Part shown: positions 17,059 through 27,078 of the stretch, piece by piece
Layout: each line of letters opens with the position of its first letter
Position numbering within the stretch: the stretch's first letter is position 1
NCBI RefSeq assembly: GCF_003947415.1
Contig: NZ_QHKL01000002.1
Span: forward strand, 186,001-250,000
Source of the DNA: Amycolatopsis sp. WAC 01376
GTDB taxonomy: Bacteria; Actinomycetota; Actinomycetes; Mycobacteriales; Pseudonocardiaceae
Direction: 5' to 3'
Length of the DNA stretch: 64,000 nucleotides
Made by a program: the position numbers and the translations under genes
Notes under the pieces: generated by a model
Databases searched by the model: none
What the model was told of the DNA's origin: nothing
What the model saw: only the letters and a program-made list of their open reading frames with translations

Positions 17059-18221
17059 CCCGCCTCCACCACCAGACTCGCGGCCACCCGGTAACCGCCG
17101 TCACGGGTCGGCCCGGTGTCGAGCGTCCCGTGGAACATCTCGACCCGCTGCGCCATCCCCGCCAGGCCCCGCCCCGAAGACGGCAGCCGCGGCGCGGGCG
17201 GATCGGACCCCCCGGTGTTCGTCACCTGGATCCGGACGTCCCGGCGCGGGCCTTCCCCGCTGAAATCGATTTCGACGGTTCCGCTCGCGTCGCCGGGCGC
17301 GTGTTTGATCATGTTCGTCAGTGCTTCCTGGACTATTCGATACGCCTGGAGCGCGGCGCTGGGCGGCAGCCCGCCGGCGTCACCGGTAACCCGCAGGCCG
17401 ACTTCGCGGCCCGTCGCGCTCACCTGCTCGACCAGTTCGCGAAGTTCAGCGACGGCGGGTTGAGGACTTCGAGCGGTTTCGCCCGCATGGAGGACCTCCA
17501 GGAGCCGGCGCAATTCGGCCAGCGCGTCGCGACCCGCTTTGCCGATCGTGTCGAGCGTGCGGTCGACCGCTTCGGGATCCTTGTGGCGCATGAGTTTCGC
17601 GCCTTCGGCGTTGATCACGATGACACTCACGCTGTGCGCGAGGACGTCGTGCAGTTCCCGTGCGATGCGGGTGCGCTCTTCGGCGACCGCGGCCCGCGCG
17701 CGGGCGTCCTGCTCGGAGGCGGCCAGCTCCGCCTTCACCGCCTCCTCGTCCGAAAGACGTTGGCGCGCGCGGAAGAATTCACCGAGGGCCCAGGCCGCGA
17801 CGTGCAGCGGGATCGTCGCGAAGATCGCGATCTCCGGTCCCTGTTCGGTGGTGGCTCCCCAAGTGAGGCCCCAGCCGACGTCGAGGGAGACGATGACGAC
17901 GGCGATCGCCGCGGCGAACCGGCGGTTCCCCGTGCGGACCAGCGTGTACAGCGCGACGGCCATCGCCAGTTCGCCGCGGCCGCGGTCGTAGGCCCAGAAC
18001 TCCACGAGGTACTGCGCGGTCACGCCCGTGACGATCAGCACCGCGGCGATCTCGGGATGGCGCCGCCGCCAGAGAAGCGGCACGAGGAAGAGATACGGCA
18101 CGAGCAGGATCGCCTTGGGGACCGGCGACGAACCCGTCGGCACGAGGAAGACGAACCATGCGAAGAGCGGCAGGTCGGTCACCCATGGGTGGGCGCGGAT
18201 CCGCTCGGACAGCCTGAGCAC
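17055..18221 (-). CDS. Membrane sensor histidine kinase (HisKA_3 type)
   Basis: A 388-residue NarX/DesK-like kinase. The N-terminal half has about five hydrophobic segments (LFAWFVFLVPTGSSP, AILLVPYLFLVPLLW, IAAVLIVTGVTAQYLVEFW, FAAAIAVVIVSLDVGWGLTWG). The dimerisation domain has EERTRIARELHDVLAHSVSV with the phosphoacceptor His. The ATPase domain has the N box (VQEALTNMIKHA) and GRGLAGMAQRVE. The signal is unknown. The start is GTG. It is coupled to the response regulator by a 4-bp overlap. Confidence 0.93.
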   Translation of the reverse strand: MLRLSERIRAHPWVTDLPLFAWFVFLVPTGSSPVPKAILLVPYLFLVPLLWRRRHPEIAAVLIVTGVTAQYLVEFWAYDRGRGELAMAVALYTLVRTGNRRFAAAIAVVIVSLDVGWGLTWGATTEQGPEIAIFATIPLHVAAWALGEFFRARQRLSDEEAVKAELAASEQDARARAAVAEERTRIARELHDVLAHSVSVIVINAEGAKLMRHKDPEAVDRTLDTIGKAGRDALAELRRLLEVLHAGETARSPQPAVAELRELVEQVSATGREVGLRVTGDAGGLPPSAALQAYRIVQEALTNMIKHAPGDASGTVEIDFSGEGPRRDVRIQVTNTGGSDPPAPRLPSSGRGLAGMAQRVEMFHGTLDTGPTRDGGYRVAASLVVEAG

Positions 18222-18352
18222 TTCCCGAACGTAACCGCGGCGGGTGGCCGAGCGCGTCGTCCTGGGGTACCCCCGGCGTCCTCCCGCGGGAGGACGGGGC
18301 CGGACGTCGCGGCCGACGCGGGGCCACGGAACCCGTTCCTAGCGTCGGGATC

Positions 18353-18982
18353 ATGTCGATCACCAGGGAATTCCTCCGCCATCCGATGCTCACCGGGGCC
18401 GTCGCGGCCAGCTCCCCGAAACTGGCCGAAGCCATGACGACGGGCCTCGGGCTGGAAAACGCCCGGCTCGTCGTCGAACTGGGTCCTGGGACGGGCGTGT
18501 TCACCGGGGCGGTCCTCAGCCGGCTGCCGCCGGGCGCCCGGCTGGTCGCCGTCGAGATCAATCCCCGGCTCGCCGGGAACCTGCGGGAGCGGTATCCGGA
18601 GGCCGAGATCGTCCAGGGGACCGCCGAGAACTTGGGCGAATACGTGCGCGACGCCGCCGACGTCGTGGTTTCCGGTCTGCCGTGGACGGTCATGACGGCG
18701 GAACGCCAGGAACGGATCCTCGACCAGGTGACCGGGATATTGGTCCCGAACGGGCGGTTCACGACCTTCGCCTACGCGCACGCGGCGTGGGCACCGCCGG
18801 GCAGGCGATTCGCCGCCGCGCTGCGTGACCGGTTCGCGGTGACCGGGCGCTCGCCGGTCGTCTGGCCGAACCTGCCGCCCGCGTTCGTGCACCGCGCGGC
18901 GCTGCCGGTCAGCGCGTCAGGATCGCGGCCGTCTCGGCGTCGGCGGGAAGGAACGTCTCCAGTTTCAATTCCGACACCGTGA
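18353..18982 (+). CDS. Class I SAM-dependent methyltransferase (rRNA dimethylase / phospholipid MT-like)
   Basis: A 209-residue methyltransferase. Motif I is VVELGPGTGVFTGAVLSRL, motif II VAVEINPRLAGNL, and a motif IV-like SGLPWTV follows. The order and the ELGPGTG motif are like KsgA/Erm enzymes and the phosphatidylethanolamine methyltransferases, but the NLPY motif of N6-adenine dimethylases is replaced by SGLPW, which favours the PmtA-like group. Its last 74 bp overlap the convergent MmyB-like regulator gene, and the tail (RPSRRRREGTSPVSIPTP) looks like non-homologous read-through. Confidence 0.82.
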   Translation: MSITREFLRHPMLTGAVAASSPKLAEAMTTGLGLENARLVVELGPGTGVFTGAVLSRLPPGARLVAVEINPRLAGNLRERYPEAEIVQGTAENLGEYVRDAADVVVSGLPWTVMTAERQERILDQVTGILVPNGRFTTFAYAHAAWAPPGRRFAAALRDRFAVTGRSPVVWPNLPPAFVHRAALPVSASGSRPSRRRREGTSPVSIPTP

Positions 18983-19682
18983 CGTCGGCCGCGGTCGCGA
19001 ACGTCGTGATGGCCGTGATCAGCCGCAGTTCACCCGCCGATGTGGACAGGCGCATCGGCACGGCGAACCCGAGATGGTCCGGGCCGGGTGGTCCCGGCTC
19101 CGGAACGTAACTTTCGAGTTCGGCCAGCAACGCGGTGAGCCGCTCGTCGGGCGCGTGCGCGATCTCCTGCGTCAACCGTTCCAGGATGTGCCGCGCCCAA
19201 TCCGCGAGGTTCAGCACCCGCGGCGCCATCCCCTTCGGATGGAGCGCGAGCCGCAGGGTGTTGACCGGTTCCTCCAGCAGCTCCGGCGCCACGTCCTCGA
19301 AGAGCAGGTCGAGCGCGTCGTTGCGGGCGACGAGCACGCCGTAGCGGTCGACGACGATGGCCGGGTACGGCCGGTGCCCGTCGAGTAGCCGCCGCATACC
19401 GTCGAGGACCGGCTTCAACCTGGGATCGTCCAGTTCCGTTTCGGGGAAACCGGCCGCGAAGCCGGCCGCGAGCAGCAGGCCGTTGCGTTCCCGGAGCGGG
19501 AGTTCGAGCGATTCGGCGACGCGCAGCACCAGCCCTCGGCCGGGGATCGACCGGCCGCCCTCCAGGAAACTCACGTGCCGCTGAGTGGTTCCGGCCCGTA
19601 GCGCCAGTTCCAGCTGGGACAACCGCCGCCGCTCGCGCCAGCCCCGGAGCGCGGGGCCGAATCCGGAAACCATGGTCGTCAT
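18909..19682 (-). CDS. XRE-type regulator with MmyB-like ligand domain
   Basis: A 257-residue regulator. The N-terminal helix-turn-helix is LRGWRERRRLSQLELALRAG, TTQRHVSFLEGGRSIPG. The C-terminal MmyB-like domain has YPAIVVDRYGVLVARNDALDLLFEDV. The longer open frame begins at 19901, but that extension is Arg-rich and not family-like; ATG at 19682 gives the usual N-terminus. It is divergent from an F420-type oxidoreductase 77 bp away. In actinobacteria such regulators commonly control an adjacent dehydrogenase, so this is a likely regulator-target pair. Confidence 0.9.
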   Translation of the reverse strand: MTTMVSGFGPALRGWRERRRLSQLELALRAGTTQRHVSFLEGGRSIPGRGLVLRVAESLELPLRERNGLLLAAGFAAGFPETELDDPRLKPVLDGMRRLLDGHRPYPAIVVDRYGVLVARNDALDLLFEDVAPELLEEPVNTLRLALHPKGMAPRVLNLADWARHILERLTQEIAHAPDERLTALLAELESYVPEPGPPGPDHLGFAVPMRLSTSAGELRLITAITTFATAADVTVSELKLETFLPADAETAAILTR

Positions 19683-19759
19683 CTTGGCCGAGTCGTGCGC
19701 GGCTCGGCCATTCCCTCGAAGGAATTGAGACGATTCCCCGCCGCGGCGATGCTTCCGGC

Positions 19760-20674
19760 ATGAAATTCGGTCTGGTCGTCCCCACCTATCGGTCCATCCT
19801 CGACGCCGGGCGCACCGCGCCGGAAATGGTCGCCGTCGCGGTCGAAGCCGAACGCCTCGGTTTCGATTCGGTCTGGGTCGGCGACACCCTCGCGAAGGCA
19901 CCCATCGATCCGTTGACGTTGCTCGGCGCGTTCGCCGCCAGAACGGAACGGGTCACCCTCGGCACCGCCGCGCTGCTCCCGGCGTTGCGGGATCCGGTCC
20001 TTTCCGCGAACGCGATCCTCTCGCTCGACCTGCTCAGCCAGGGCCGGATCACGCTCGGCGTCGGCGCCGGGTTCGCGGGCCGCAGCGAACCCGAATTCGC
20101 GTTCACCCGCGTTCCGTGGGAACGCCGCCGCGCCCGGCTCGACGACATCGTCGCGTTGTGGCGGCACGTCTGGAGCGGGAAGAGCGGCCCGTTCCACGGC
20201 GAGGTCCTGCACTACGACACGCTTCCGGAGTATCCGAAGCCACACCGCCCCGGTGGCCCGCCCGTCTGGCTGGCCGCGTTCACGCCGGGCGCGCTGGACC
20301 GCGCGGGACGGCTCTACGACGGCTGGTTGCCGTATCCGCCCGACGTCGCGGACTACGTCGACGGCCTCGCGAAGATCCGCGAAACGGCCGTCCGCCCCGT
20401 GACGCCCGCGTTGTTCGCGACAGTGCTCATCGAGAACGACCCGATCAGGGCACGCGAGCGGCTGGAGGACTACGCACAGCGGAATTACGGCGTTCCGCTG
20501 GACTTCGTCGAGAAGATCCAAGTGCAGATCGCCGGGAGCGCCGAGCAAGTCGCCGACAGGTTGCGCGAATACCAGGACGCGGGCGCCGAACACGTCCTGA
20601 TTCGCGTCGCGACGCAGGAACCGGCCGAGTTCGACGAGCAGCTCCCGAAGGTGGCCGGCGCACTGCCGAGGTAA
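19760..20674 (+). CDS. LLM-class F420-dependent oxidoreductase
   Basis: A 304-residue luciferase-like oxidoreductase. The N-terminus MKFGLVVPTYRSILDAGRTA is typical. FDSVWVGDTLAKAPIDPLTLL, RVTLGTAALLPALRDPVL and GRITLGVGAGFAG follow, with WLAAFTPGALDRAGRLYDGW at the cofactor-binding end. Substrate unknown; F420H2 or FMN chemistry is inferred from the family. It is divergently transcribed from the MmyB-like regulator, which probably controls it. It ends 41 bp before mfd. Confidence 0.9.
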   Translation: MKFGLVVPTYRSILDAGRTAPEMVAVAVEAERLGFDSVWVGDTLAKAPIDPLTLLGAFAARTERVTLGTAALLPALRDPVLSANAILSLDLLSQGRITLGVGAGFAGRSEPEFAFTRVPWERRRARLDDIVALWRHVWSGKSGPFHGEVLHYDTLPEYPKPHRPGGPPVWLAAFTPGALDRAGRLYDGWLPYPPDVADYVDGLAKIRETAVRPVTPALFATVLIENDPIRARERLEDYAQRNYGVPLDFVEKIQVQIAGSAEQVADRLREYQDAGAEHVLIRVATQEPAEFDEQLPKVAGALPR

Positions 20675-20715
20675 TCGCGCGGCGGACTGTCGGTGCCCCC
20701 ACGTAGGCTGGGACG

Positions 20716-23700
20716 GTGACAAACGCTCCATTGTCCGGACTCCTTCATTCCATCCTTCCCGATCCGGCCCTTCGCGGGGTCGTGGAGCGGGCCGGTGCCC
20801 CGGTGCTCGAACTCCAGGGCGCGATCGCCACCCGCCAGCTGGTCGCGGGCGCCCTCGCCGCGGACGAGGGCGCCGGCCGCCCCGTGCTCGCGGTGACCGC
20901 CACCGGCCGCGAGGCCGACGAGCTGACCGCTTCGCTGAAGTCGTTCCTCGGCGAAGGCGCCGTCGCCGACTTCCCGTCCTGGGAGACGCTGCCGCACGAG
21001 CGGCTGTCCCCGCGGGCGGACACCGTCGGGCGGCGGCTGGAGGTGCTCCATCGCCTGAAGACGGGGGCCGACGACCTGCGCGTCGTCGTCGCGACCGTCC
21101 GCAGCCTCATCCAGCCCATGGCGCCCGGGCTCGGCTCGCTCGCGCCGATCGACCTGGTGGTCGGCGAGGAGCAGAGTTTCGAAGGGCTGCTGGAACGGCT
21201 GGTCGAGCTCGCCTACACGCGGGTGGACATGGTCGAGAAGCGCGGCGAGTTCGCCGTGCGCGGCGGCATCCTCGACCTGTTCGGGCCGACGGCGCAGCAT
21301 CCGGTGCGCGTCGAGTTCTGGGGCGACGAGGTCAGCGAGATCCGCGCGTTCGCGGTGTCCGACCAGCGGTCGTTGCCGGGGGAGATCCGGCACGTCAGCG
21401 CGCCGCCGTGCCGTGAGCTGCTGCTCACCGAGCAGGTGCGCGCGAAGGCCGCCGAGCTGGCGACGACGTACGAAGCGGACGCCCAGCTCACCGAGATGCT
21501 CACCAAGCTTTCCGGCGGGGTCCCCGTCGAGGGCATGGAAGCGCTCATCCCGGTGCTGTGCGAGGGCGAGCTGGACCTCCTGACCGACGCGATGCCCCAG
21601 GGCACGCACGTGCTGCTGGCCGATCCGGAGAAAATCCGTGCCCGTGCGGCCGATCTGGTGCGCACCGGGCAGGAGTTCCTCGAAGCGTCCTGGACCACGG
21701 CCGCCGCGGGCGGGCAGGCGCCGATCGACCTCGGCGCGTCGGCGTACCAGGACCTCGCGGAGATCGCGAAGCACGCTCAGGAGACGAAGCGCCCCTGGTG
21801 GACGCTGACGCAGCTGGCCAGTGACGATCCCGACGTCTACCGCGTCTCGATCGAGGCCGCGCCGAACTACCGCGGCGAGGTCGAGCGGGCGACGACCGAT
21901 CTGCGCGCGCATACGGCCGCGGGCGGGACGGCGGTCCTCGTCGTCGCCGGGCACGGCACCGCGGCCCGCGCCGTCGAGCAGCTTTCGGCCGGAGAGGTGC
22001 CCGCCTCGCTCGCGGAAGGCATCACCGGTCCGCTGACGCCCGGCGTCGTGACGGTGACATGTGGCGGTCTTTCGGACGGCTTCGTCTCGCCGGAGCAAGC
22101 CCTGGTCGTGCTGTCCGAATCGGATCTGACCGGCCGAGGCTCCGGCGCCGGAACGTCCACAAAGGACTTCAGTACCAAGATGCCGTCGCGGCGCCGCAAC
22201 GCCGTCGACCCACTCGCCCTCAAAACGGGCGATTACGTCGTGCACGACCAGCACGGCATCGGGCGGTTCATCGAGATGGTGCAGCGCACCGTCGCCGGCG
22301 CCACCCGCGAGTACCTGCTGCTGGAGTACGCCTCCTCCAAACGCGGGCATCCGGGGGACCGGCTGTTCGTGCCGACCGACCAGCTCGACGAGGTCTCCCG
22401 CTACGTCGGCGGCGAGCTGCCGACGCTGAACAAACTCGGCGGGTCCGACTGGAAGAACACCAAGGCCAAGGCGAAGAAGGCGGTCAAGGAGATCGCCGCC
22501 GAACTGGTGCAGCTCTACGCCGCGCGGCAGTCCGCGCCAGGGCACGCGTTCGGGCAGGACACGCCGTGGCAGAACGAACTGGAAGACGCGTTCCCGTTCA
22601 CCGAGACCAACGATCAGCTCGCCGCGATCGACGAGGTCAAGGCGGATATGGAAAGCGGCGTCCCGATGGACCGCGTCATCTGCGGTGACGTCGGCTACGG
22701 CAAGACCGAGATCGCGGTGCGCGCGGCGTTCAAGGCGGTGCAGGACGGCAAGCAGGTCGCGGTGCTCGTGCCCACGACGCTGCTCGCGCAGCAGCACCTG
22801 AACACCTTCACCGAACGGATGAGTTCGTTCCCGGTGAAGATCAGGGGGCTCTCGCGGTTCACGAACAAGATCGAATCCGACGCGGTTCTCGAACAGTTGT
22901 CCTCCGGCGACGTCGACATCGTGATCGGCACGCATCGCCTGCTGCAGACCGGGGTCCGGTACAAGGACCTCGGCCTGGTGATCGTCGACGAGGAACAGCG
23001 GTTCGGCGTCGAGCACAAGGAGCACATCAAGGCACTGCGGACGCACGTCGACGTGCTGACCATGTCGGCAACGCCGATCCCGCGGACGCTGGAGATGTCG
23101 CTCGCCGGGATCCGCGAGATGTCCACGATCCTGACCCCGCCCGAGGACCGGCACCCGATCCTGACCTACGTCGGCACGTACGACGACAAACAGGTCGGCG
23201 CCGCGATCCGGCGCGAACTGCTGCGCGACGGCCAGGTCTTCTACGTGCACAACAGGGTTTCCTCGATCGAAAAGGCCGCGAAGCGCATTCGCGAGCTGGT
23301 GCCGGAGGCGCGTGTCGTCACCGCGCACGGGCAGATGAACGAGGACAAACTCGAAAAGATCATCCAGGGCTTCTGGGAGAACGAGTACGACGTGCTCGTC
23401 TGCACCACGATCGTCGAGACCGGGCTGGACATCTCGAACGCGAACACGCTGCTCGTGGAACGAGGCGACCTGCTGGGGCTCGCGCAGCTGCACCAGCTGC
23501 GCGGCCGGGTCGGGCGCGGGCGAGAGCGCGGGTACGCGTACTTCCTGTACCCGCCGGAGGCGCCGCTCACCGAGACCGCGCACGACCGGTTGGCGACCAT
23601 CGCGCAGAACACCGAACTGGGCGCGGGTATGGCCGTCGCGATGAAGGACCTCGAGATCCGCGGCGCGGGCAACATCCTCGGCGCCGAGCAGTCCGGGCAT

Positions 23701-24285
23701 ATCGCGGGCGTCGGTTTCGATCTGTACGTGCGGCTCGTCGGCGAAGCGGTCGACGCGTTCCGCCGTCACGCGGGCGCGGACACGGCGGAGGAGGAAGAAC
23801 TCGCCGACGTCCGGGTCGACCTCCCGGTGGACGCGCACATCCCGCACGACTACGTCCCTGGCGAACGGCTGCGGCTGGAGGCGTACCGCAAGATCGCGGC
23901 CGCGCCCGACCAGGCCGGGCTCGACGCGGTGCGCGAAGAACTCGTCGACCGCTATGGCCAGCCGCCCGCGGCGGTGCGGAGGCTGCTCGCCGTCGCCGCG
24001 TTCCGGCACACCTGCCGCGCGGCGGGCGTCACCGAGGTCGCCGTGCAGAGCACGTCGATCCGGTTCGCCCCGCTGCCGCTGGCGGATTCGCAGCTGGTGC
24101 GGCTGAAGCGCTTGTACCCCAAGGCTCTCTACAAGACGGTGACGAACACGGTTTCCGTGCCGAGGCCGACCGAGGGCCCGGCGGGCGGCCGGATCGGCGC
24201 CCCGACACTGCGGGACGAGGAGCTGCTGGACTGGTGCGCGAAGCTGCTGACGAATCTGATGAAGTCGCCGGCGCCCGTCGCGTGA
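20716..24285 (+). CDS. mfd: Transcription-repair coupling factor
   Basis: An ATP-driven translocase that removes RNA polymerase stalled at DNA lesions and recruits UvrA. The 1189-residue length is right for Mfd. In order: UvrB-like N-terminal region ([20 protein letters not shown]), the RNA polymerase-interacting domain ([16 protein letters not shown]), the RecG-like helicase with Walker [14 protein letters not shown] and Walker [12 protein letters not shown], motif [13 protein letters not shown], motif [19 protein letters not shown], and the TRCF C-terminal domain. The start is GTG. Gene order mfd-lipoprotein-mazG parallels M. tuberculosis Rv1020-Rv1021. Confidence 0.98.
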   Translation: MTNAPLSGLLHSILPDPALRGVVERAGAPVLELQGAIATRQLVAGALAADEGAGRPVLAVTATGREADELTASLKSFLGEGAVADFPSWETLPHERLSPRADTVGRRLEVLHRLKTGADDLRVVVATVRSLIQPMAPGLGSLAPIDLVVGEEQSFEGLLERLVELAYTRVDMVEKRGEFAVRGGILDLFGPTAQHPVRVEFWGDEVSEIRAFAVSDQRSLPGEIRHVSAPPCRELLLTEQVRAKAAELATTYEADAQLTEMLTKLSGGVPVEGMEALIPVLCEGELDLLTDAMPQGTHVLLADPEKIRARAADLVRTGQEFLEASWTTAAAGGQAPIDLGASAYQDLAEIAKHAQETKRPWWTLTQLASDDPDVYRVSIEAAPNYRGEVERATTDLRAHTAAGGTAVLVVAGHGTAARAVEQLSAGEVPASLAEGITGPLTPGVVTVTCGGLSDGFVSPEQALVVLSESDLTGRGSGAGTSTKDFSTKMPSRRRNAVDPLALKTGDYVVHDQHGIGRFIEMVQRTVAGATREYLLLEYASSKRGHPGDRLFVPTDQLDEVSRYVGGELPTLNKLGGSDWKNTKAKAKKAVKEIAAELVQLYAARQSAPGHAFGQDTPWQNELEDAFPFTETNDQLAAIDEVKADMESGVPMDRVICGDVGYGKTEIAVRAAFKAVQDGKQVAVLVPTTLLAQQHLNTFTERMSSFPVKIRGLSRFTNKIESDAVLEQLSSGDVDIVIGTHRLLQTGVRYKDLGLVIVDEEQRFGVEHKEHIKALRTHVDVLTMSATPIPRTLEMSLAGIREMSTILTPPEDRHPILTYVGTYDDKQVGAAIRRELLRDGQVFYVHNRVSSIEKAAKRIRELVPEARVVTAHGQMNEDKLEKIIQGFWENEYDVLVCTTIVETGLDISNANTLLVERGDLLGLAQLHQLRGRVGRGRERGYAYFLYPPEAPLTETAHDRLATIAQNTELGAGMAVAMKDLEIRGAGNILGAEQSGHIAGVGFDLYVRLVGEAVDAFRRHAGADTAEEEELADVRVDLPVDAHIPHDYVPGERLRLEAYRKIAAAPDQAGLDAVREELVDRYGQPPAAVRRLLAVAAFRHTCRAAGVTEVAVQSTSIRFAPLPLADSQLVRLKRLYPKALYKTVTNTVSVPRPTEGPAGGRIGAPTLRDEELLDWCAKLLTNLMKSPAPVA

Positions 24286-24340
24286 CACGGCCGTCGTGCG
24301 GGACCGGAGCCGGTACCTACGGTCCGTGAAGGCCTTCCCC

Positions 24341-24399
24341 AAGTACATGAAGGACCCCTTCACTGCGCTAGGCGCAAGGAAGGGGTCCTTCACGTACTT
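24341..24399. repeat. Inverted repeat (GAAGGACCCCTTC family), terminator of mfd
   Basis: Arms 24341-24368 and 24372-24399 pair at 25 of 28 positions around a 3-nt loop; the core is GTGAAGGACCCCTTC. A degenerate half-copy (GGTCCGTGAAGGCCTTCCCC, 24321-24340) precedes it and matches the start of the hairpin at 52691. It lies 55 bp after the mfd stop. Confidence 0.78.
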
Positions 24400-24427
24400 C
24401 GAGCGACCAGGGTGCGGGAAGGTGCGG

Positions 24428-24473
24428 GTCGTGAGTGGCGATTCGGGCTAGAACCCGAATCGCCACTCACGAC
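24428..24473. repeat. Perfect 20-bp inverted repeat (GTCGTGAGTGGCGATTCGGG family)
   Basis: Arms 24428-24447 and 24454-24473 are perfectly complementary around a 6-nt loop (CTAGAA). The same 20-nt arm occurs at 41428-41475, 17 kb away. This is the second hairpin in the gap after mfd and lies about 43 bp before the lipoprotein start. Confidence 0.8.
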
Positions 24474-24515
24474 TGGTTTCCACGCCAGGAGCGGTGTGAG
24501 AGGGTAGGCGCTGTG

Positions 24516-25520
24516 ATGCGGATCATGGGGCGCCGTCGCGCGCTGGTCGGGGTTCTTGCCGGTTCTCTCCTTCTCGCCGGATGCAACGCCGGACCCGGGC
24601 AGGTCGGTACGGCGGTGATCGTCGGCGGCAAGACCGTTTCGGTGGATCGCGTGCAGGAGCTGATCGACAAGGCGGTTCGTGAGCACCCGTACGGGCAGCA
24701 GCTCGCCAAGGAGCACAAGCTCGACCTCGTCGGCCGCGAGATCGTCCGCCAGGAGATCCTGCACGACCTCACCGTGCGCGCCGGTCAGCGGGAAGGCATC
24801 GGGGTCGACGAGTCCCTCGTGACGAACGCGTTGCAGAACGACCCGCTGGCGAAGCCGATGGAGGCCAACCCGCAGGACGACCCCGAGCTCAGCGTCCAGC
24901 AGCTCGTGGCGAGGGTGCGGGACCACCGTGAATCCCTGGTCGACGCGGCTATCCAGACCCAGCTCGCGATGAAGTACCTGGACAAGCTCAGCGTCTCGTT
25001 CGACTTCAGCTCGGTCTCCTCGACCGACGCCACCGGTGCCGACGCGGACCAGCTGCGCGAGCAGGCGATCGAGAAGGCCCGGCGCTTCGCCGCCTCTCCG
25101 ACCGCGGCGGCCGAGCTGATCGCGCAGGACGAGCAGACGCCCGGTATGCAGGCGGGCACCGGGCAGAAACTGCCGGCGATGCAGTCGCCCGCGACCGCGG
25201 CCACCGTCCTCTTCGGTCTCGAACCCAACACCGTCGCCGCGTTCAAGCCGACACCGCAGCAGCCGCTGTGGGTCGTCGTCGTGGTGCGTGAGCGGACCGC
25301 CGACAAGCCCGTCGCTTCGGATCAGGCCGCGCAGCCCAGCGCTCAGCAGCTGGCGAAGGTCGGTGTCCGGCTCCTCCAGTCCTACCTCGACCAGGTCGAC
25401 CTCAAGGTGAACCCACGCTACGGCGTGTGGGATGTTGTCGGCATGGACCTCGCGCCCAACGAAGCTTCGAAGAAGGGCATCGTGCTGCCTGTGCACGGTG
25501 CCGCCCAGCAAAACCCGTGA
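24516..25520 (+). CDS. SurA-like N-terminal domain lipoprotein
   Basis: A 334-residue exported lipoprotein between mfd and mazG. MGRRRALVGVLAGSLLLAGC is a lipoprotein signal with lipobox LLAGC. The body has a SurA/PrsA N-terminal-like helical domain (VGGKTVSVDRVQELIDKAV, LVGREIVRQEILHDL), a chaperone-associated fold, but no parvulin isomerase domain is seen. It may help fold exported proteins (inference). ATG at 24516 follows GAGAGGG; GTG at 24513 is an alternative. Its stop overlaps the GTG of mazG (GTGA), so the two are coupled. Confidence 0.8.
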   Translation: MRIMGRRRALVGVLAGSLLLAGCNAGPGQVGTAVIVGGKTVSVDRVQELIDKAVREHPYGQQLAKEHKLDLVGREIVRQEILHDLTVRAGQREGIGVDESLVTNALQNDPLAKPMEANPQDDPELSVQQLVARVRDHRESLVDAAIQTQLAMKYLDKLSVSFDFSSVSSTDATGADADQLREQAIEKARRFAASPTAAAELIAQDEQTPGMQAGTGQKLPAMQSPATAATVLFGLEPNTVAAFKPTPQQPLWVVVVVRERTADKPVASDQAAQPSAQQLAKVGVRLLQSYLDQVDLKVNPRYGVWDVVGMDLAPNEASKKGIVLPVHGAAQQNP

Positions 25521-26440
25521 CCGCTGCCGTCGTCGTGATCGCCCGCGGGGCGACGCTGCCCGCCGCGGCACTTCCGATCCTGCGGAACAGCAGTGCCGTG
25601 TACGCGGCTTCCGATGTCGATCCCGAGGTCTTCGGGGTACCGGCGCTCGGTGACACGCAGGTGCGCGACCTCGTGCTCATCGCCGGTTCGCGAAGGGAAC
25701 CCAAGGCCGCGGCGCTGATCGGGGCCGGTGCGCGGGTGGTCGAAGCGCCCGTTCCGCCGCTGGTCGAGGCCGCCGACGTGATGGACCGCCTCCGCTCGCC
25801 GGGCGGATGCCCGTGGGACGCCGTCCAGACGCACGAGTCGCTGCGGCAGTACCTGGTCGAGGAAACCTACGAGCTGCTCGACGCGATCGAGGAGGGCGAC
25901 CGGGCCGCCTTGCGCGAGGAACTCGGTGACGTCCTGCTCCAGGTGCTCTTCCACGCGCGCGTCGCGTTCGAAGACACGGAAGATCCGTTCGGGATCGACG
26001 ACGTCGCTTCCGAACTGGTCGCGAAACTCGTCGGCCGTCATCCGCATGTCTTCGCCGATGCTCCCCGGGTCGAGACCGTCAGCGACCAGAATCTCAAGTG
26101 GGAAGAACTGAAACAGGCCGAGAAAAGCCGTCAGTCCATTGTGGACGGTGTCGCGCTCGGTCAGCCCGCCGTGGCGCTCGCCGGGAAGCTCGGGCAGCGC
26201 AGCGGCCGTGCCGGGATCCCGCTCGACCTGTTCCCCGAAGGTTCCGAAGCGGCGGCCCAGTTGTTCCGGGTGGCCGCGACCGCGCGCCGGGCGGGAATCG
26301 ATCCCGAAGGCGAGCTCCGTGCCGTGGCGAAGCGGTTCGCGCGCGACATCCGCGACGCCGAACAGGCCGCGCGCGACGCCGGTCTGGAACCGGCGACGCT
26401 GGAGGCCGACGGCTGGCGCAAGTTCTGGCCGGCTTCCTGA
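25517..26440 (+). CDS. mazG: Nucleoside triphosphate pyrophosphohydrolase MazG
   Basis: Hydrolyses non-canonical or excess (d)NTPs to monophosphates, in actinobacteria helping remove oxidised dCTP. The 307-residue protein has an N-terminal region of about 90 residues and the MazG domain with CPWDAVQTHESLRQYLVEETYE and ALREELGDVLLQVLFHA (EExxE and ExxD metal ligands), then HPHVFADAPR and KWEELKQAEK. The GTG start overlaps the lipoprotein stop by 4 bp. The length and N-terminal extension match the M. tuberculosis Rv1021 type. Confidence 0.93.
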   Translation: MTAAVVVIARGATLPAAALPILRNSSAVYAASDVDPEVFGVPALGDTQVRDLVLIAGSRREPKAAALIGAGARVVEAPVPPLVEAADVMDRLRSPGGCPWDAVQTHESLRQYLVEETYELLDAIEEGDRAALREELGDVLLQVLFHARVAFEDTEDPFGIDDVASELVAKLVGRHPHVFADAPRVETVSDQNLKWEELKQAEKSRQSIVDGVALGQPAVALAGKLGQRSGRAGIPLDLFPEGSEAAAQLFRVAATARRAGIDPEGELRAVAKRFARDIRDAEQAARDAGLEPATLEADGWRKFWPAS

Positions 26441-26526
26441 CGGCCGGTTCACACCTTCACGTGAGCAATCGGCCCTTGTGACGCGGAACACAATCGAGTG
26501 AGAACCGTTTCGGCGGTCCCCGCGTC

Positions 26527-27078
26527 TTGCCGGGTGTGAAGGGAACGGAACCGGACGAAGAGCAGCTCGTCCGCCGCGCGGCCAAAGGTGACCGGGCGGC
26601 GTTCGAGGAGCTCTACCGCCGCACGTCGCCGTGGCTGGCCGTGCGCCTGCGCCGTCGCTGCGCCGACGAGCAGATCGTCGCCGAGGTGATGCAGGAGACC
26701 TACCTCGCGGTCTGGCGCGCGGCGGGGGCGTTCGCCGGTTCCGCGGTCGGCGGGAGCGCCGTCGGCTGGCTGTGGACGATCGCCGCGCGGCGGCTGGTCG
26801 ACGCCTTCCGCCGCCGGGCGAAATACGCGCAGCCGCTGCCGGTCGCCGAAGCGGCCGTCGCGCCCGCCGCCGAGGACGAGGCGCTGGCCGGTGCGGTCGG
26901 CGAGGCCGTCGGCGACGCGCTGCGCCGGCTCGCTCCCGAACTACGCCAGGTCCTGCAGGCCATGGTGCTCGACGGACTGACCGTCCGCGAGACCGCGGTC
27001 CTGCTCGGCCTGCCGGAAGGAACCGTCAAAACCCGCGCCAGGCGGGCTCGGATCGCGATGCGGGAGGCGCTGTCGTGA
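26527..27078 (+). CDS. ECF-type RNA polymerase sigma factor
   Basis: A 183-residue extracytoplasmic-function sigma factor. Region 2 shows GDRAAFEELYRRTSPWLAV and MQETYLAVWRAAGAF; region 4 shows LRQVLQAMVLDGLTVRETAVLLGLPEGTVKTRARRA. The start is uncertain: TTG at 26527 or GTG at 26536, with no clear Shine-Dalgarno. Its stop overlaps the start of the zinc-finger anti-sigma gene (GTGA). It heads a five-gene chain ending in an ABC transporter, which suggests that the sigma factor drives its own operon in response to a signal sensed by the membrane protein. Confidence 0.92.
   Translation: MPGVKGTEPDEEQLVRRAAKGDRAAFEELYRRTSPWLAVRLRRRCADEQIVAEVMQETYLAVWRAAGAFAGSAVGGSAVGWLWTIAARRLVDAFRRRAKYAQPLPVAEAAVAPAAEDEALAGAVGEAVGDALRRLAPELRQVLQAMVLDGLTVRETAVLLGLPEGTVKTRARRARIAMREALS

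Noticed and set aside
20485..24393. A 1302-codon open frame on the minus strand opposite mfd
   Set aside because: It is the antisense shadow of mfd in very G+C-rich DNA: Arg/Asp/Val/Leu/Gly-rich with no domain, and mfd itself has every family motif.
24435..24515. Longer start for the SurA-like lipoprotein reading through the palindrome
   Set aside because: The added residues are encoded by a repeat arm (MAIRARTRIATHD), and the same peptide appears before the unrelated permease at 41436, so it is repeat-derived and not protein sequence.
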